64,000 nucleotides of DNA from Eutreptiella sp. 'Long Island Sound 2002' (GCA_964036045.1 OZ038383.1:108969188-109033187); one strand, 5' to 3'. Shown: positions 23,350 through 55,497, numbered from the stretch's first letter. Translations and numbers: made by a program. Notes: a model not told the origin generated them from the sequence alone.

Positions 23350-24180
23350 ATGTGTGCTATCGCTTTTGGGTTTCAAGGGTCATCAGCTTTACTGCACGTG
23401 TAAATATTGGGAGGGCGTCCTTGGCCAAGGCAGAGCATGATACCTACTTACTGGCAGTCAGGATCTGCAACAACTCAGAAGCAAGCACAGCACATGTGAA
23501 CCCAAGGCGCTGGGGCCTACAACTGAGTGTCTTGTGCCAAACAGAAAACTCAAGTCAGAGAAGTCCACAGGCGAGCCCAACGGATGCCTCACTGTCCACA
23601 GTGACACACTACATCATCAGTGCACTGCAGACAGGCCATAACAACCCCCGGAGTACAGACGTGCTGCTGATGCAGGACGTTGCCTGCAACTGTGGTAATG
23701 TTCACTGCCGATGAGGCGTGCTGTGTGGGTGGTACACACGCGGCTGGTTTCTCACAAGCGCCAGTGCCGCCGACCGTCACACTTTGTACACAAACATGAA
23801 GCACGAGGGACCACCGCTGCCGAATTACACAACCCCAGCACATCTTATATCTCACACACGCATACCCAGCACATGGCAGCAGCTGGGCGTCCGAGGAGAC
23901 TGCCTGCACTGCACAAAACGGTGGATGATGATGGCAGAGAGCAGTGCCGCACAGCGCATCGCATGTGGCGTGGCTCATACGATTGCATCACGACGTACAT
24001 CACGGCGCACATGTCATATGGTGCAGGCACCGTTGGTCGCGGGCTGTGCATATACGGAGTGTGTGGGTGTGAGTTTGTGTGTGTTGCGTCAGCATGTCAA
24101 GCCTGCCCCCGTTGGACAAAGGAACGCACATGGTGCATGTGATGTAGTCTGCCCAACCTGGCCGCTTTTTCCATTTTGAG
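23350..24180 (+). other. Open frames without recognised product
   Basis: Plus frames at 23352-23714 (HDTYLLAVRICNNSEASTAH; ends NVHCR-stop) and 23718-24179 are long for the local composition, but splice signals and domains are not evident. Could be exons or decayed element DNA. Confidence 0.25.
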
Positions 24181-25512
24181 CGCACAGTTTCACTAACGCC
24201 GATTTCGGCGCTAGGATTCTCTAGCGGGAGGACCGTTGGCTAGCGCGGGTGAGGCAGGAATTGCAGAAGGTTAGGGGAAGCGTTCACTGAATTTGTTGCG
24301 GTGTCTAATCATTGCACGTAACATTCGGTGCCCGGAGCGTTGTGGTCTGCAACTCGAAAGAATTCCAACGCCAATGTCGGTTTTGGACAGCGCATGGCGT
24401 GTCAAGAGTTAATTGTGCAAGTAAATTGCGTTAATGGTCCATCCACGGCGTACAAAATACAGGTTTGATTTTATCACACATCACCTTGTGCAGAGGGTAG
24501 CCGCTGGTATACATCCAGATCCAGGCCAGGGAACGCAAGGCAGCCGCGGCAGTAGTGCACTGCACACTCCGCACATAATCAGGCTCCCCCGAGCCTCTCT
24601 CTTCGCCCCATGGCACAATGGGGTACAACACACATAAAGAGGGTCAACACATGCTGCAGAAGTGTTGTTCGATTTGTGTGTGTGGGGAGGGGGGGGTTGC
24701 AATTTCCCAAAACAAAATTGGTTTTGGAGTTTTTCGATTATTGTGTCGTCGAGACTGCAACTGCCTAAGCAGTGCCACGGCAATTGTGGCCCTATGTTCA
24801 GTGCAAACGGAGCACCATGGGGCACCCATTCACCATTTACCAGGCACCTTCAACCCTCACGGGCGAATCTGACACTGGTCATTGTTGCACCATTGCACAG
24901 GATGGCCACTGCTCCTGATAGATCCACAAATGGCGACCAACGGATGACCAAACCCCGAGATTTCCCACCATAAATGCGGGCAAAATTACTTTCCCATTTC
25001 GGATTCAGGACATTGACACGAACACAATCACGATCCCCTGGCTTTTGAAAGGGGCATGGCCAGCCACGGGCAGGGCTGGAGGAGCATCTCGACGTCCCCT
25101 CCAACCCCTCTGGAGCATCACGACGTTCCATCGCAACCCCTCTGGGGCTCAACGGGCTGCAGTGGGGTCCCCGAGACCGCCAAGCACACATTCTCCCGCT
25201 CATCTTCACAGGCAGGGTCACCAACAGGATTGGCGCCCATCCCACACAGCCTGAACACGCCCGACTTGGTACCCGGGAAAAAATGGTTTTGGCAGGAAAA
25301 TGGAAATTCCTGAAAATCCGAGTTCTGAAAGTCAAGAATTGAGGTGGGGAGGGGGGGGAGCTAGGTCAAATCCTCAGCCCCCCCCACCCCCCACCCCTTC
25401 TCCCCATATCTGGGAATGCGGGCCTCCTAGTGGGGGCTTCGGCCCACAACTTGGGAATCCCGATTTCGAAGGTGCCCATCAAGAACCCGTATGGAGACGG
25501 GTGGTGTGCTGG

Positions 25513-25613
25513 TCACAAAGAGCAAGCAAACATTAGCACAAGAAAATCATTGTCAGTGGTACCATAGGCGCCATTCGGCTCTGCAGTGACAAGCGACTGG
25601 ATCAGTTGCGGAC
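25513..25613 (-). CDS. Candidate terminal exon, unknown protein
   Basis: TCTCTGCAG acceptor, then GPQLIQSLVTAEPNGAYGTT and DNDFLVLMFACSL, then TGA at 25515-25513. Exon begins two bases into a codon. The next block upstream on the minus strand (25786-26290) is also coding-like, so the two probably form one gene. Confidence 0.42.
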
Positions 25614-25785
25614 CTGCAGAGAATACAGTGTTAAGCTGACGCCATGTGTATCCGGCAATGGTATTAGCACTGCAGGTACTATGACTAAGATTCCTCAACC
25701 CTGCCAAAAAAAAGTTTGCAGCCGTCATATTGCAGCCGCCAAGGCCGTACAAAACAACCGACAATGCATAACCCCACTCCCATCA

Positions 25786-26290
25786 TTTAGGAGTTACGCA
25801 CAGACAAAATACATTGAAATTGGGGCACCAATGGTCACGATCTGGCTCCTGCTCCCTCGGCAAAACCTCCCCCTGTTTGCGCACATCTTCCTCCTGCAGC
25901 TGTGCCCGGTCGTGTGTTGGCGTGCATTGCACACAGCACCGCATGATGGTGTACAGCATGCAGCCCTTGCATAGCGCTGAGCACAGCAGGAATGGCCACA
26001 GCCAAGCAACCTTGGAACAAACATGATCAGAGTCAGCACGGGACGCACTAGCCCTGTTGGCACCGGAGACGCCCAGCCACAGCACCTGCCAGCGATGCAC
26101 AGGCTGCGATATACCCAAATAGTGCTAAATGCCACTTGGCTCGCCAACTGGACGGAACTGATTCTTTTAAGACGCACACCCGGCGCAACACGCAAAAAAA
26201 AGTCCATTTTCGCAGGGAGCGAATTTGGGTGCGTTCGGCTTGCACAGTGTGCTGAGCATGCTCTGTTGTGCAGGGCATGCCAGGAGGCAT
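25786..26290 (-). CDS. Candidate exons of a small membrane protein
   Basis: Minus-strand frames carry two hydrophobic segments: WHLALFGYIAACASLAGAVA (about 26140-26080) and VAWLWPFLLCSALCKGCMLY (about 26010-25950). The second is followed by a charged tail (QLQEEDVRKQGEVLPREQEP). Frame changes between them imply an intron near 26060-26010. Exact exon ends are uncertain. No family recognised. Confidence 0.33.
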
Positions 26291-26505
26291 GATGTGTTTG
26301 TCACCATACTGCTTGTCGTTGCAACCACTGTGTAAGCAGATGAGTGATACCTTGTGGTGGTGCTGGCAAAATTGGTGAGACTTTCACAGCCCAGTCAATG
26401 GATGTGGTAACGCACGTGTGAACCCACAAACCTGTGGGGGTGCAACCCTTGAAAACACACTGACGCACAATCTATGGCCCTGTGCTGCGACTGTTCGGGT
26501 GTTGC

Positions 26506-26607
26506 AGGACAGGTGGCCTTGCTGGCGGCGCGGCACATCAGGCACCGGGGCACAGCCCACGTCGTGGGTATACGAGAGGGCAGCATCACAGTAGAAGTAG
26601 AGACCAG
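26506..26607 (+). CDS. Exon-like block, unknown
   Basis: GTGTTGCAG acceptor, frame QVALLAARHIRHRGTAHVVG then IREGSITVEVETR, then a GTCAGC donor. Compact and protein-like, but isolated; no neighbouring exon could be joined. Confidence 0.33.
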
Positions 26608-27057
26608 GTCAGCACTGAGCCCCCGGACCCCCTTTTCCCCCTTGTGCAACGAGAAGTGATAGATGGGGCACCGACCGCAGAGTGTACGCAAACGGTGCCC
26701 ACGGTCTCTGTGGCAGGGCCCCGCTGCCGTCTCTGTCCCCTGTCGCCCGCGAGAAAACCACAAGGAGCGCGCACAGAAGGGTACAACCCCTGGAAACAGT
26801 CTTGTGGGTTCCGCGCAGTGACAGGCAAGCGCGCAAGCTCAGCAAAACGAAATCCTCATCAGTGGTACCAGAAGCGCTTACCCCCGGGTCGTGGCGGACA
26901 GTGCAACTCGTTGGAACTCCTCTGGTGGTCTGCTACAGTGCAAAGCGCCTTTGGCAAAGTTTATGTCTGATTGTTTGCTTTGTACAATTGTGTGCCACAC
27001 CGGGAACGATACTGGTGCTTGCATCTGCTTCCCACAGAAAGGTGGGGGGGGGGGGGC

Positions 27058-27182
27058 ACGGGGGGACCGACTCCGCGGGCCCTAGGACACCAACTAACCC
27101 CCCTCCCTCCCACGGGGCCTCCAGCCAACAGTTAATGGGGCGGGGTAGTTGGTGTCCAAACCCAAGGAGTCGGTCTCCCCGT
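27058..27182. repeat. Large imperfect palindrome (hairpin)
   Basis: Left arm about 27058-27100 (GGGGGACCGACTCC ... GACACCAACTA), right arm about 27148-27182 (TAGTTGGTGTC ... GGAGTCGGTCTCCCC), with a loop of about 45 bp. Only two internal spacers interrupt pairing. Confidence 0.85.
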
Positions 27183-27284
27183 GGGGTTGGGGCGGGGGCA
27201 ATCAGGTGCTTGAATTGGAGCATTGGAAGGCCCCCCTGCACTGCCCACCGATCGCCACACAGCTCTTGTGACTCGGATGATCAG

Positions 27285-27725
27285 CTACTGTTGGGCCAAG
27301 CGACGGAGGTGCTCCATGAGTGTGCGGTGCAGACTGGTCCAGGGGTCAGGGGCTTTGGTGCACGCGTCGGCCTCATACGGGTGCGGCGTGTGGGGCGGTG
27401 CCACGACAACCCCTCGTCGGTGCTCAGTCAAAGGGTGATGGGGTTTAGGTCGTTGCTTCCTTCTCCATTGAGCACAGCACGAGTCTTCATCAAAAGGCGT
27501 GGGGGGGGGGGGGCAAACGTTCAGTCCCCAAACCCCCAAACACACAAACCCCCAAACTCCAGCCCCCCCCCCCCCTGTCTGTACCCCCATGGTCTATGGG
27601 TCTCCACGGTGAATCCCACTGTATCCCACACATAATTCCCGTGAATCCAACCTTTGCCCGTGCCTTTTCCGAGGATTGCCACAGCACCATCAGCCTCCTG
27701 TCACTGTGGTGCAGTGCTGTCGAAG
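27285..27725 (-). CDS. Candidate exons downstream of the protease, unknown
   Basis: After a TTCGACAG acceptor at about 27722, the minus frame ALHHSDRRLMVLWQSSEKAR reaches a GTTGGA donor. A second block (about 27475-27285: DPWTSLHRTLMEHLRRLAQQ) ends in TAG at 27287-27285. C-runs lie between. Coding character is good, identity unknown. Confidence 0.3.
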
Positions 27726-27924
27726 GCAATAAGACAAGCTTCTCTCAATGGCGTATCGTCTCTGGGCACTGCAGGTGTCTGAAGTGTGTCTACAGATCAA
27801 CAGCACAACAAAAACCAACAAAAATGTCTGCATCCACACATACAACGTGCCCCTGTGAATACCTGGGAAACAATGGTTTGTGACTCCCGCAGCACCCGGA
27901 GTGCCACCAGTTGGAGGGTTCTGG

Positions 27925-28045
27925 AGATTGTGGGGTTTGGGGGGTGGACGGTTTGGGGGTTGGGGGAATTTGGGGGTTGCGGGGGCTTGGGGGTTGGGGG
28001 GGTTGGGGGAGTTTGGGGGCTGTGAGGGTTGGGAATCGGGGGATC
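27925..28045 (+). repeat. G-rich minisatellite (TTGGGGG type)
   Basis: More than ten G-runs of 4-7 separated by TT, TTT, AATTT or CTT. G-quadruplex potential is obvious on the plus strand. It lies 70-190 bp beyond the protease stop codon, in the likely 3' UTR, where the transcript would carry the C-rich strand. Confidence 0.85.
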
Positions 28046-28118
28046 ACACCCCCTCTACAACGGGTTGGGCTGGGCCTGTGTGGCACCGGCGTGGCCGGAC
28101 CGCAGGGACCGCCCCTGC

Positions 28119-48355
<20,237 letters not shown>

Positions 48356-48393
48356 GGCACAAGCCTCTGCACAAATGATCGGAGGCATGGGGC

Positions 48394-48585
48394 TTGTCGT
48401 TCTATGTGGACCTGAGCGCTGCAGGCGAACAGGGAGCACAACTCCGGGTGCATGGCCCTCTCTCCCGTCCACTCCGTCGGCAGGTCTACTTGACTGAACT
48501 GAATAAGCGGTGGATACCCACGGTCATCGTCGTGATCTTTGGCGTGCCCCATGGCCCACTGACATTGCACGTTGCCAGAGGCTGA
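48394..48585 (+). CDS. Coding-like frame opposite the protease 5' end, unknown
   Basis: Plus frame FYVDLSAAGEQGAQLRVHGP, LSRPLRRQVYLTELNKRWIP, TVIVVIFGVPHGPLTLHVAR, stop at 48583-48585. It starts about 40 bp upstream of the protease ATG and points away from it. An internal CTGCAG acceptor and GTCTAC donor would also allow a shorter exon. Candidate first part of a divergent gene with the block at 49036-49228. Confidence 0.33.
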   Translation: MSFYVDLSAAGEQGAQLRVHGPLSRPLRRQVYLTELNKRWIPTVIVVIFGVPHGPLTLHVARG

Positions 48586-49035
48586 CCAGACAGACCGATT
48601 TGTGGGCTGCACCGAGTCAGTGGGGGTGCACCGTCTGCTGCCCCTGGGCCCCCGTACCCCTGCCCACTTGGCTCTGGCAGTCAGGGGGCTTGATCAGGGC
48701 CAAAATGGGTCCAGCAGGTCCACTTGGGTAACAGCATGACTTGGCCAAAAATGATCCTAGACTATTTGGGAGGCGAGAAAAAGTGGTGTATGGCTTAAAT
48801 ATTCATAATATTTGGGAGTGGGTGTGAGTCGTGTGTTGGTCGCTGCATTCACATTTCGGAGATCAAGCCCCGTTTGCCCAAACACTGATGGATGATGTGG
48901 TCTGCGAGGGCGAGATGCTGGTTGGGGGTGGGGTGAGGGGTCCGAAACTCTCCCTCCAGCCCTCTGAACTGCCCCACTCCTGCCCGCTTCCCCATGACCC
49001 CGAAGACCCTCCCTGCATCTACCCCTCTGCATCAG

Positions 49036-49228
49036 CACCGTGGCACACCTGTTCTCCCAGCTTTCCCCCAACCTCCACCGCACCCAGCTCATGGCCCCTG
49101 ACGTCTGGCCGCTACTCTCATTGGCCCTTGACTCCCAGCAGCCCGCCAACGTGGACCACTGGTCCATCCCACTCAAGGATTCCCCCCATGAGCCAAGCAT
49201 CCTGTTGCAGCGGTTCTCCTTTGGCTAG
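49036..49228 (+). CDS. Candidate terminal exon of a plus-strand gene, unknown
   Basis: After a pyrimidine-rich tract and a TGCATCAG acceptor, the frame reads TVAHLFSQLSPNLHRTQLMA, PDVWPLLSLALDSQQPANVD, HWSIPLKDSPHEPSILLQRF, SFG and stops at TAG 49226-49228. Strong protein character. The 34-bp tandem array begins just after it. Family not recognised. Confidence 0.5.
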
Positions 49229-49260
49229 CAACTCGCATAGCAGGAACAGCCCCTACCTCT

Positions 49261-50250
49261 AGTGATTGGCTGTGTAGTGCACTAGGCGACATCCAGTGAT
49301 TGGCTGTGTACTGCAACAGGGGACTTCTAGTGATTGGCTGTGTACAGCGCTAGGGGAGTTCTAGTGATTGGCTGCGTCCTGCAGTAGGGGTCTGCTAGTA
49401 ATTGGATGTGTACTGCACAAGGGGACTTGTAGTGATTGGATGTGCACTGCACTAGGTGATCTAATGATTGGCTGTGTACCGTGCTCAGGGACTTCAAATG
49501 ATTGGATTTGTATTGCAGTAGGGGACTTCTAGTGAGTGGCTGTGCACTACGCTAGGGGACTTCTAGTGATTAGCTGTGTACTACGCTAAGGGACTTCTAG
49601 TGATTGGCTGTGTACTGCACGAAGGGACTTCTAGTGATCGGATGTGCTCTGCGCTTGGGGGCTTCTAGTTATTGAATGTGTACTGCACCAGGGGACTTCT
49701 AGTGATTGGATGTGTACTGCACAAAAGGCTTCTAGTGATTCGATGTGTACTGCACAAGAGGCTTCTAGTGATTGGATGTGTACTATGCCAAGGTACTGCA
49801 AGTAATTGGTTGTGCACTACACTCGGGGACTTCTCGTGATTGGATGTGTACTACGCTAGGGGACTTCTAGTAGTTGGCTATGTACTGCACTAAGGGACTT
49901 CTAGTGATCGGATGTGCTCTGCGCTAGGGGACTTCTAGTGATTGGATGCGTACTACACTAGGGGACTTCTAGTGATTGGATGTGTACTGCACAAGTGGCT
50001 TCTAGTGATTGGATGTGTACTGCGCTAGGGGACTTCCGGTGATTGGCTGTGTATTGCACTAAGGGACTTCAAGTGATTGGATGTGCTTTGCGCTACGGGA
50101 CGTCCAGTTATTGGATATGTACCGCACAAAGGGGGACTTCTGGTAATTGGATGTGTACTGCACTCACTTCTATTGATTGGATGTGTGCTGTGGCAAGGGA
50201 CTTCTAGTGATTGGTTGTGTACTACACTCGGTGACTTCTCATGATTGGCT
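49261..50250 (+). repeat. 34-bp tandem repeat, about 29 copies
   Basis: Unit of type AGTGATTGGATGTGTACTGC followed by the rest ACTAGGGGACTTCT. Point changes are common, and copies differ by a few bases in length. No long open frame. Confidence 0.96.
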
Positions 50251-50639
50251 CCTCGGGTGCCCCAGCATGAAGCACGCCAAAATAGTCTTGTGGTGTACAG
50301 TATGCAGTCAGGCAGTGCCAATCGGAGTTGAGCATGGGTATGCCATGTTTTTCAGGTGCACCTCAATGATCGTGGACGATTAATGCACGACGTGGAGGTC
50401 AATGTTGGCCAATCACAACAGATCGGGGTGCCACATGCTTGCTCGTGTCCTACAGTTTGTGTTCTGGCACCAAATGCTGAGTCGTGGTACTGCAGGCCAT
50501 TATCAGTGGAGATGTTAAGACCTGTCGTTGGTGGTTGATGAAGTGCCATGAGCCGTTTTTGCTTACCAACAGCCAGTGGGGCATAGAGCAGCTAGTGGGG
50601 CATAGTTCCTGTCTTTGTAGTACTTTGTATTTTAGGTGA

Positions 50640-50960
50640 CCGGGATCTTCGAGGTTGTTGGGGGCATTTTGGCCCGACAGTACGATCCACCAGGGTTCAG
50701 GAGTTTAGCAAGTGCAACCGAACTCCCTAAGGGAGATGGTGTCTAGGGCATCATGGCCCGTCTGTGTAGCGTCTCACACTCAGATTTCTACAAGAGTGCG
50801 GATATCGGTGTTTTCCACAGGTGACTAGCATCCTCTATGGGTAGTTTGGGGCATTGTGGCCCGTCCATACAACCATCCAAAGAGTCTTTTGCGAGTACAG
50901 TGTGTCATTGATTCTGATGGTGTCTGAGGCATCATGGCCAGCATAAGCAGTGTACTCATG
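50640..50960 (+). repeat. Degenerate repeat around GGCATCATGGCCCG
   Basis: GGCATTTTGGCCCGACA, GGCATCATGGCCCGTCT, GGCATTGTGGCCCGTCC and GGCATCATGGCCAGC recur at about 85-100-bp spacing, the second and last preceded by GATGGTGTCT. Confidence 0.6.
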
Positions 50961-51009
50961 ATTGCTTTGTGCTGTCCTTTAGCTGGAGAGGAAAGCGTAA
51001 CTTGATTGT

Positions 51010-51150
51010 GGAAATAAGCGTAAGTCGCTTTATATTTTTTTTTAGGCGTAAGTCGCGTAACTTTTTTTTTTTGGCGTAAGTCGCGTTTTTTTTTTCGACG
51101 GAAATTTTTTTTTTGTAAGTCGCGTAAACTTTTTTTTTTTGGCGTAAGTC
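51010..51150 (+). repeat. GCGTAAGTCGCG / T-run array (left terminal array)
   Basis: Four units of (T)n-GGCGTAAGTCGCG. Inverted counterpart of 55878-55955. Confidence 0.88.
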
Positions 51151-51547
51151 TCGTATGGGAAAAAAAAACCCATTTTTCCAAAAAAAAAAGGCGGGGAAAC
51201 ACAAGAACCACCCAACAACCGCCATTGCTACCGGAGGAGGTGAAGCATATAGCCCCCACGGACATTTTGGGTACCTCCGGCACGGGTAAAGCAATGGAGC
51301 CGTGGCGTGAAGGGTGGTTTTTATACTCATCGCCGGCAAATGGCGGAAATAACGTGCGGCAGATGGTGGAATCATGACCGCAAACAAAAAATGCAATTTG
51401 CCCTTCGGCCTTTGGCAAGCGGTATCAAAATGACTATATTGCTGCCGGCGCCACCGGCTACGAAGCTCAAGCCAGTGATACCACCTGAGTCCGGTCACCT
51501 GGGGCGAACTACATTCTTCGCATGCAACCATAATGGCGTGGGGCCAA

Positions 51548-52511
51548 CTACAAGAAGTCGCCAAACACACGCTTGTGGATCAAATCAGACTTTATGTCCG
51601 ATGCCTTCGGCTTTGCACGCGGATTTGTGTTCCGCGCACAAGCGTTACGGATGTCCTTCACAAGCATCTCTTCCAGCTCCCGAATAAATCGTTTGTCGTT
51701 CACCAACCGACCCTCTTCGCCCTTTGGGTACGCCTCGGGCACCTCGAAAAACTTCCGACAGATGAACACGGATGGACGGGCATCATTACTTGTGGGGGGG
51801 TTAGAAGAGGAAGTGGACTGCGGGGTTTGTGGAGGGGCCTTAACATTGCCCTTCACCGACTTCCCATCTTGGGGCACGTCCTCGGAGTTGGAGGCCGGGA
51901 AGGCAGGGAATTCTCCCACCGTTGGCTCCGAGGAGGAGGCAGCAATGTTGCCCTCGGGTTCCGAAAGAGCATCCTCTTCATCGAAAAGGAGGGGGGAAGT
52001 AGATGGGGGCAAGGACTCAAGGTTGGAGGTTGGGGGAGGAGGAGATTCTCCAGGCTTCCAGCAAGTCAACTCCTTTTCGCACCCATTCTCCGGGATGGTG
52101 CCGGGGACTCGGACGGAGCGATCCGCATTGATGATGCGCAGTGAATCCTTTCGGCAAATGTGTAACAACAACATCGTGCAGGCTTCCCCTTTGGTTGGCC
52201 ACCTCATCACAAAGATGCAGCGATTGATAGCCACATGACCAACCATCCTCTTGAAAACCCAAAGCCCGAGCATGTGCGGCAACACCCTTTGACTGGAGGC
52301 GCTACAACATTGGCCGGACCAAAGAAGTACCACAAAGTGGCTCCCAAATGTGGACTTTGAAGGCCCATACTGGGACTTTGCAGTCGATGGCACAAAGAAA
52401 CCAATGGAGCCCTTCGCGATCGTCAGTATTAACAATAAACATGTGGTGCCGCCTCCAAGCCAAACGAAAAGTTTTATGGTTGTTGCCCTTACTGTCTTCG
52501 TACTTCCTCAT
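51548..52511 (-). pseudogene. C48 (Ulp1-like) cysteine peptidase relic
   Basis: Ulp1-family enzymes cleave SUMO-like conjugates. On the minus strand, one frame holds HHMFIVNTDDREGLHWFLCA, IDCKVPVWAFKVHIWEPL and SLVRPML, then TAG at 52304-52302. It continues in the same frame with RLQSKGVAAHARALGFQEDG, WSCGYQSLHLCDEVANQRGS. His of LHWF, Gln of GFQEDG and Cys of WSCG fit the His...Gln...Cys order of the family. A one-base shift near 52150 leads to LRIINADRSVRVPG and a Ser/Pro/Glu-rich tail, followed by a charged C-terminus (KFFEVPEAYPKGEEGRLVND), with stop at 51550-51548. One stop plus one frameshift make it inactive. Confidence 0.72.
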
Positions 52512-52526
52512 CCTATTCAGGCAGGC

Positions 52527-55400
52527 AAAATGGCTACCTCACCCCTGCCGTATCGGGGATCCCCACCGCTTCAGAGCGGGGGGCAAAATCAGAAGTGGCC
52601 CACAAGTGGGCAAAGTGGCTACCTCACCCCTGCCGTATCGGGGATCCCCACCGCTTCAGAGCGGGGGGCAAAATGAGAAGTGGCCCACAAGTGGGCAAAG
52701 TGGCTACCTCACCCCTGCCGTATCGGGGATCCCCACCGCTTCAGAGCGGGGGGCAAAATCAGAAGTGGCCCACAAGTGGGCAAAGTGGCTACCACACCCC
52801 TGCCGTATCGGGGATCCACACCGCTTCAGAGCGGGGGGCAAAATCAGAAGTGGCCCACACGTGGGCAAAGTGGCTACCTCACCCCTGCCGTATCGGGGAT
52901 CCCCACCGCTTCAGAGCGGGGGGCAAAATCAGAAATGGCCCACAAGTGGGCAAAGTGGCTACCTCACCCCTGCGGTATTGGGGTTCCCCACCGCTTCAGA
53001 GCGGGGGGCAAAATCAGAAGTGGCCCACAAGTGGGCAAAGCGGCTACCTCACCCCTGCGGTATTGGGGTTCCCCACCGCTTCAGAGCGGGGGGCAAAATC
53101 AGAAGTGGCCCACAAGTGGGCAAAGCGGCTACCTCACCCCTGCCGTATCGGGGATCCCCACCGCTTCAGAGCGGGGGGCAAAATCAGAAATGGCCCACAA
53201 GTGGGCAAAGTGGCTACCTCACCCCTGCGGTATTGGGGATCCCCACCGCTTCAGAGCGGGGGGCAAAATCAGAAGTGGCCCACAAGTGGGCAAAGTGGCT
53301 ACCTCACCCCTGCCGCATCGGGGATCCCCACCGCTTCAGAGCGGGGGGCAAAATCAAAAGTGGCCCACAAGTGGGCAAAGTGGCTACCTCACCCTTGCGG
53401 TATCGGGGATCCCCACCGCTTCACAGCGGGGGGCAAAATCAGAAATGGCCCACAAGTGGGCAAAGTGGCTACCTCACCCCTGCGGTATCGGGGATCCCCA
53501 GCGCTTCAGAGCGGGGGGCAAAATCAGAAATGGCCCACAAGTGGGCAAAATGGCTACCTCACCCCTGCCGTATCGGGGATCCCCACCGCTTCACAGCGGG
53601 GGGCAAAATCAGAAATGGCCCACAAGTGGGCAAAGTGGCTACCTCACCCCTGCGGTATCGGGGATCCCCACAGCTTCAGAGCGGGGGGCAAAATCAGAAG
53701 TGGCCCACAAGTGGGCAAAATGGCTACCTCACCCCTGCCGTATCGGGGATCCCCACCGCTTCAGAGCGGGGGGCGAAATCAGAAATGGACCACAAGTGGG
53801 CAAAGTGGCTACCTCACCCCTGCCGTATCGGGGATCCCCACCGCTTCAGAGCGGGGGGCAAAATCAGAAGTGGCCCACAAGTGGGCAAAGTGGCTACCTC
53901 ACCCCTGCCGTATCGGGGATCCCCACCGCTTCAGGGCGGGGGGCAAAATCAGAAATGGCCCACAAGTGGGCAAAGCGGCTACCTCACCCCTGCCGTATCG
54001 GGAATCCACACCGCTTCAGAGCGGGGGGCAAAATGAGAAGTGGCCCACACGTGGGCAAAGTGGCTACCTAACCCACGCCGTATCGGGGATCCCCACCACT
54101 TCAGAGCGGGGGGCAAAATCAGAAATGACCCACAAGTGGGCAAAAAGGCTACCTCACCCCTGCCGTATCGGGGATCCCCACCGCTTCAGAGCGGGGGGCA
54201 AAATCAGAAGTGGCCCACAAGTTGGCAAAATGGCTACCTCACCCCTGCCGTATCGGGGATCCCCACCGCTTCACAGCGGGGGGCAAAATCAGAAATGGCC
54301 CACAAGTGGGCAAAGTGGCTACCTCACCCTTGCGGTATCGGGGATCCCCACAGCTTTAGAGCGGGGGGCAAAATCAGAAGTGGCCCACAAGTGGGCGAAA
54401 TGGCTACCTCACCCCTGCCGTATCGGGGATCCCCACCGCTTCAGAGCGGGGGGCAAAATCAGAAATGGCCCACAAGTGGGCAAAGTGGCTACCTAACCCA
54501 CGCCGTATCGGGGATCCCCACCGCTTCAGAGCGGGGGGCAAAATCAGAAGTGGCCCACAAGTGGGCAAAGTGGCTACCTCACCCCTGCCGTATCGGGGAT
54601 CCCCACCGCTTCAGAGCGGGGGGCAAAATCAGAAGTGGCCCACAAGTGGGCAAAGTGGCTACCTCACCCCTGCCGTATCGGGGATCCCCACCGCTTCAGA
54701 GCGGGGGGCAAAATCAGAAATGGCCCACAAGTGGGCAAAGCGGCTACCTCACCCCTGCCGTATCGGGGATCCACACCGCTTCAGAGCGGGGGGCAAAATG
54801 AGAAGTGGCCCACACGTGGGCAAAGTGGCTACCTAACCCACGCCGTATCGGGGATCCCCACCACTTCAGAGCGGGGGGCAAAATCAGAAATGGCCCACAA
54901 GTGGGCAAAATGGCTACCTCACCCCTGCCGTATCGGGGATCCCCACCGCTTCAGAGCGGGGGGCAAAATGAGAAGTGGCCCACAAGTGGGCAAAGTGGCT
55001 ACCTCAGCCCTGCCGTATCGGGGATCCCCACCACTTGAGAGTGGGGGGGCAAAGTCAGAAGTGGTCCACAAGTGGGCAAAATGGCTACCTCACCCCTGCG
55101 GTATTGGGGATCCCCACCGCTTCAGAGCGGGGGGCAAAATCAGAAGTGGCCCACAATGGCTACCTCACCCCTGCCGTATCGGGGATCCCCACCGCTTCAG
55201 AGCGGGGGTTAAAATCAGAAGTGGCCCACAAGTGGGCAAAATGGCTACCTCACCCCTGCCGTATCGGGGATCCCCACCGCTTCAGAGCGGAGGGCAAAAT
55301 CAGAAGTGGCCCACAAGTGGGCAAAGTGGCTACCTCACCCCTGCCGTATCGGGGATCCCCACCGCTTCAGAGCGGGGGGCAAAATCAGAAGTGGTGCCCA
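52527..55400 (+). repeat. 85-bp satellite, about 34 copies
   Basis: Highly uniform head-to-tail array. Each unit has three palindromes: GCCCACAAGTGGGC, GGGGATCCCC and CCGCTTCAGAGCGG. 85 is not a multiple of three, yet all three plus frames are nearly stop-free, giving long Lys/Trp/Pro/His/Gly-rich open frames of up to 633 codons. Two shorter units near 55156 and 55390 mark the decaying right edge. I treat the open frames as a by-product. Confidence 0.97.
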
Positions 55401-55497
55401 AAAGAGCGTAACCCCTGCCGTCTCGGCGATCCCCAAAAAAGGGGGGGTAGACATGGCCCACGTTCGGCCGGGGCAAAAAGGCCTCTAGGGGCTTTCC

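Noticed and set aside
24183-24245. tRNA-like or structural RNA fold (GCCGATTTCGGC and GCTAGGATTCTCTAGC).
   Set aside because: Two small hairpins only; no cloverleaf, no B-box GGTTCRANNCC and no plausible anticodon arm.
52348-54496. 633- and 562-codon frames through the 85-bp satellite.
   Set aside because: The same peptide units rotate through all three frames, and there is no conserved domain at either end. Treated as satellite DNA.
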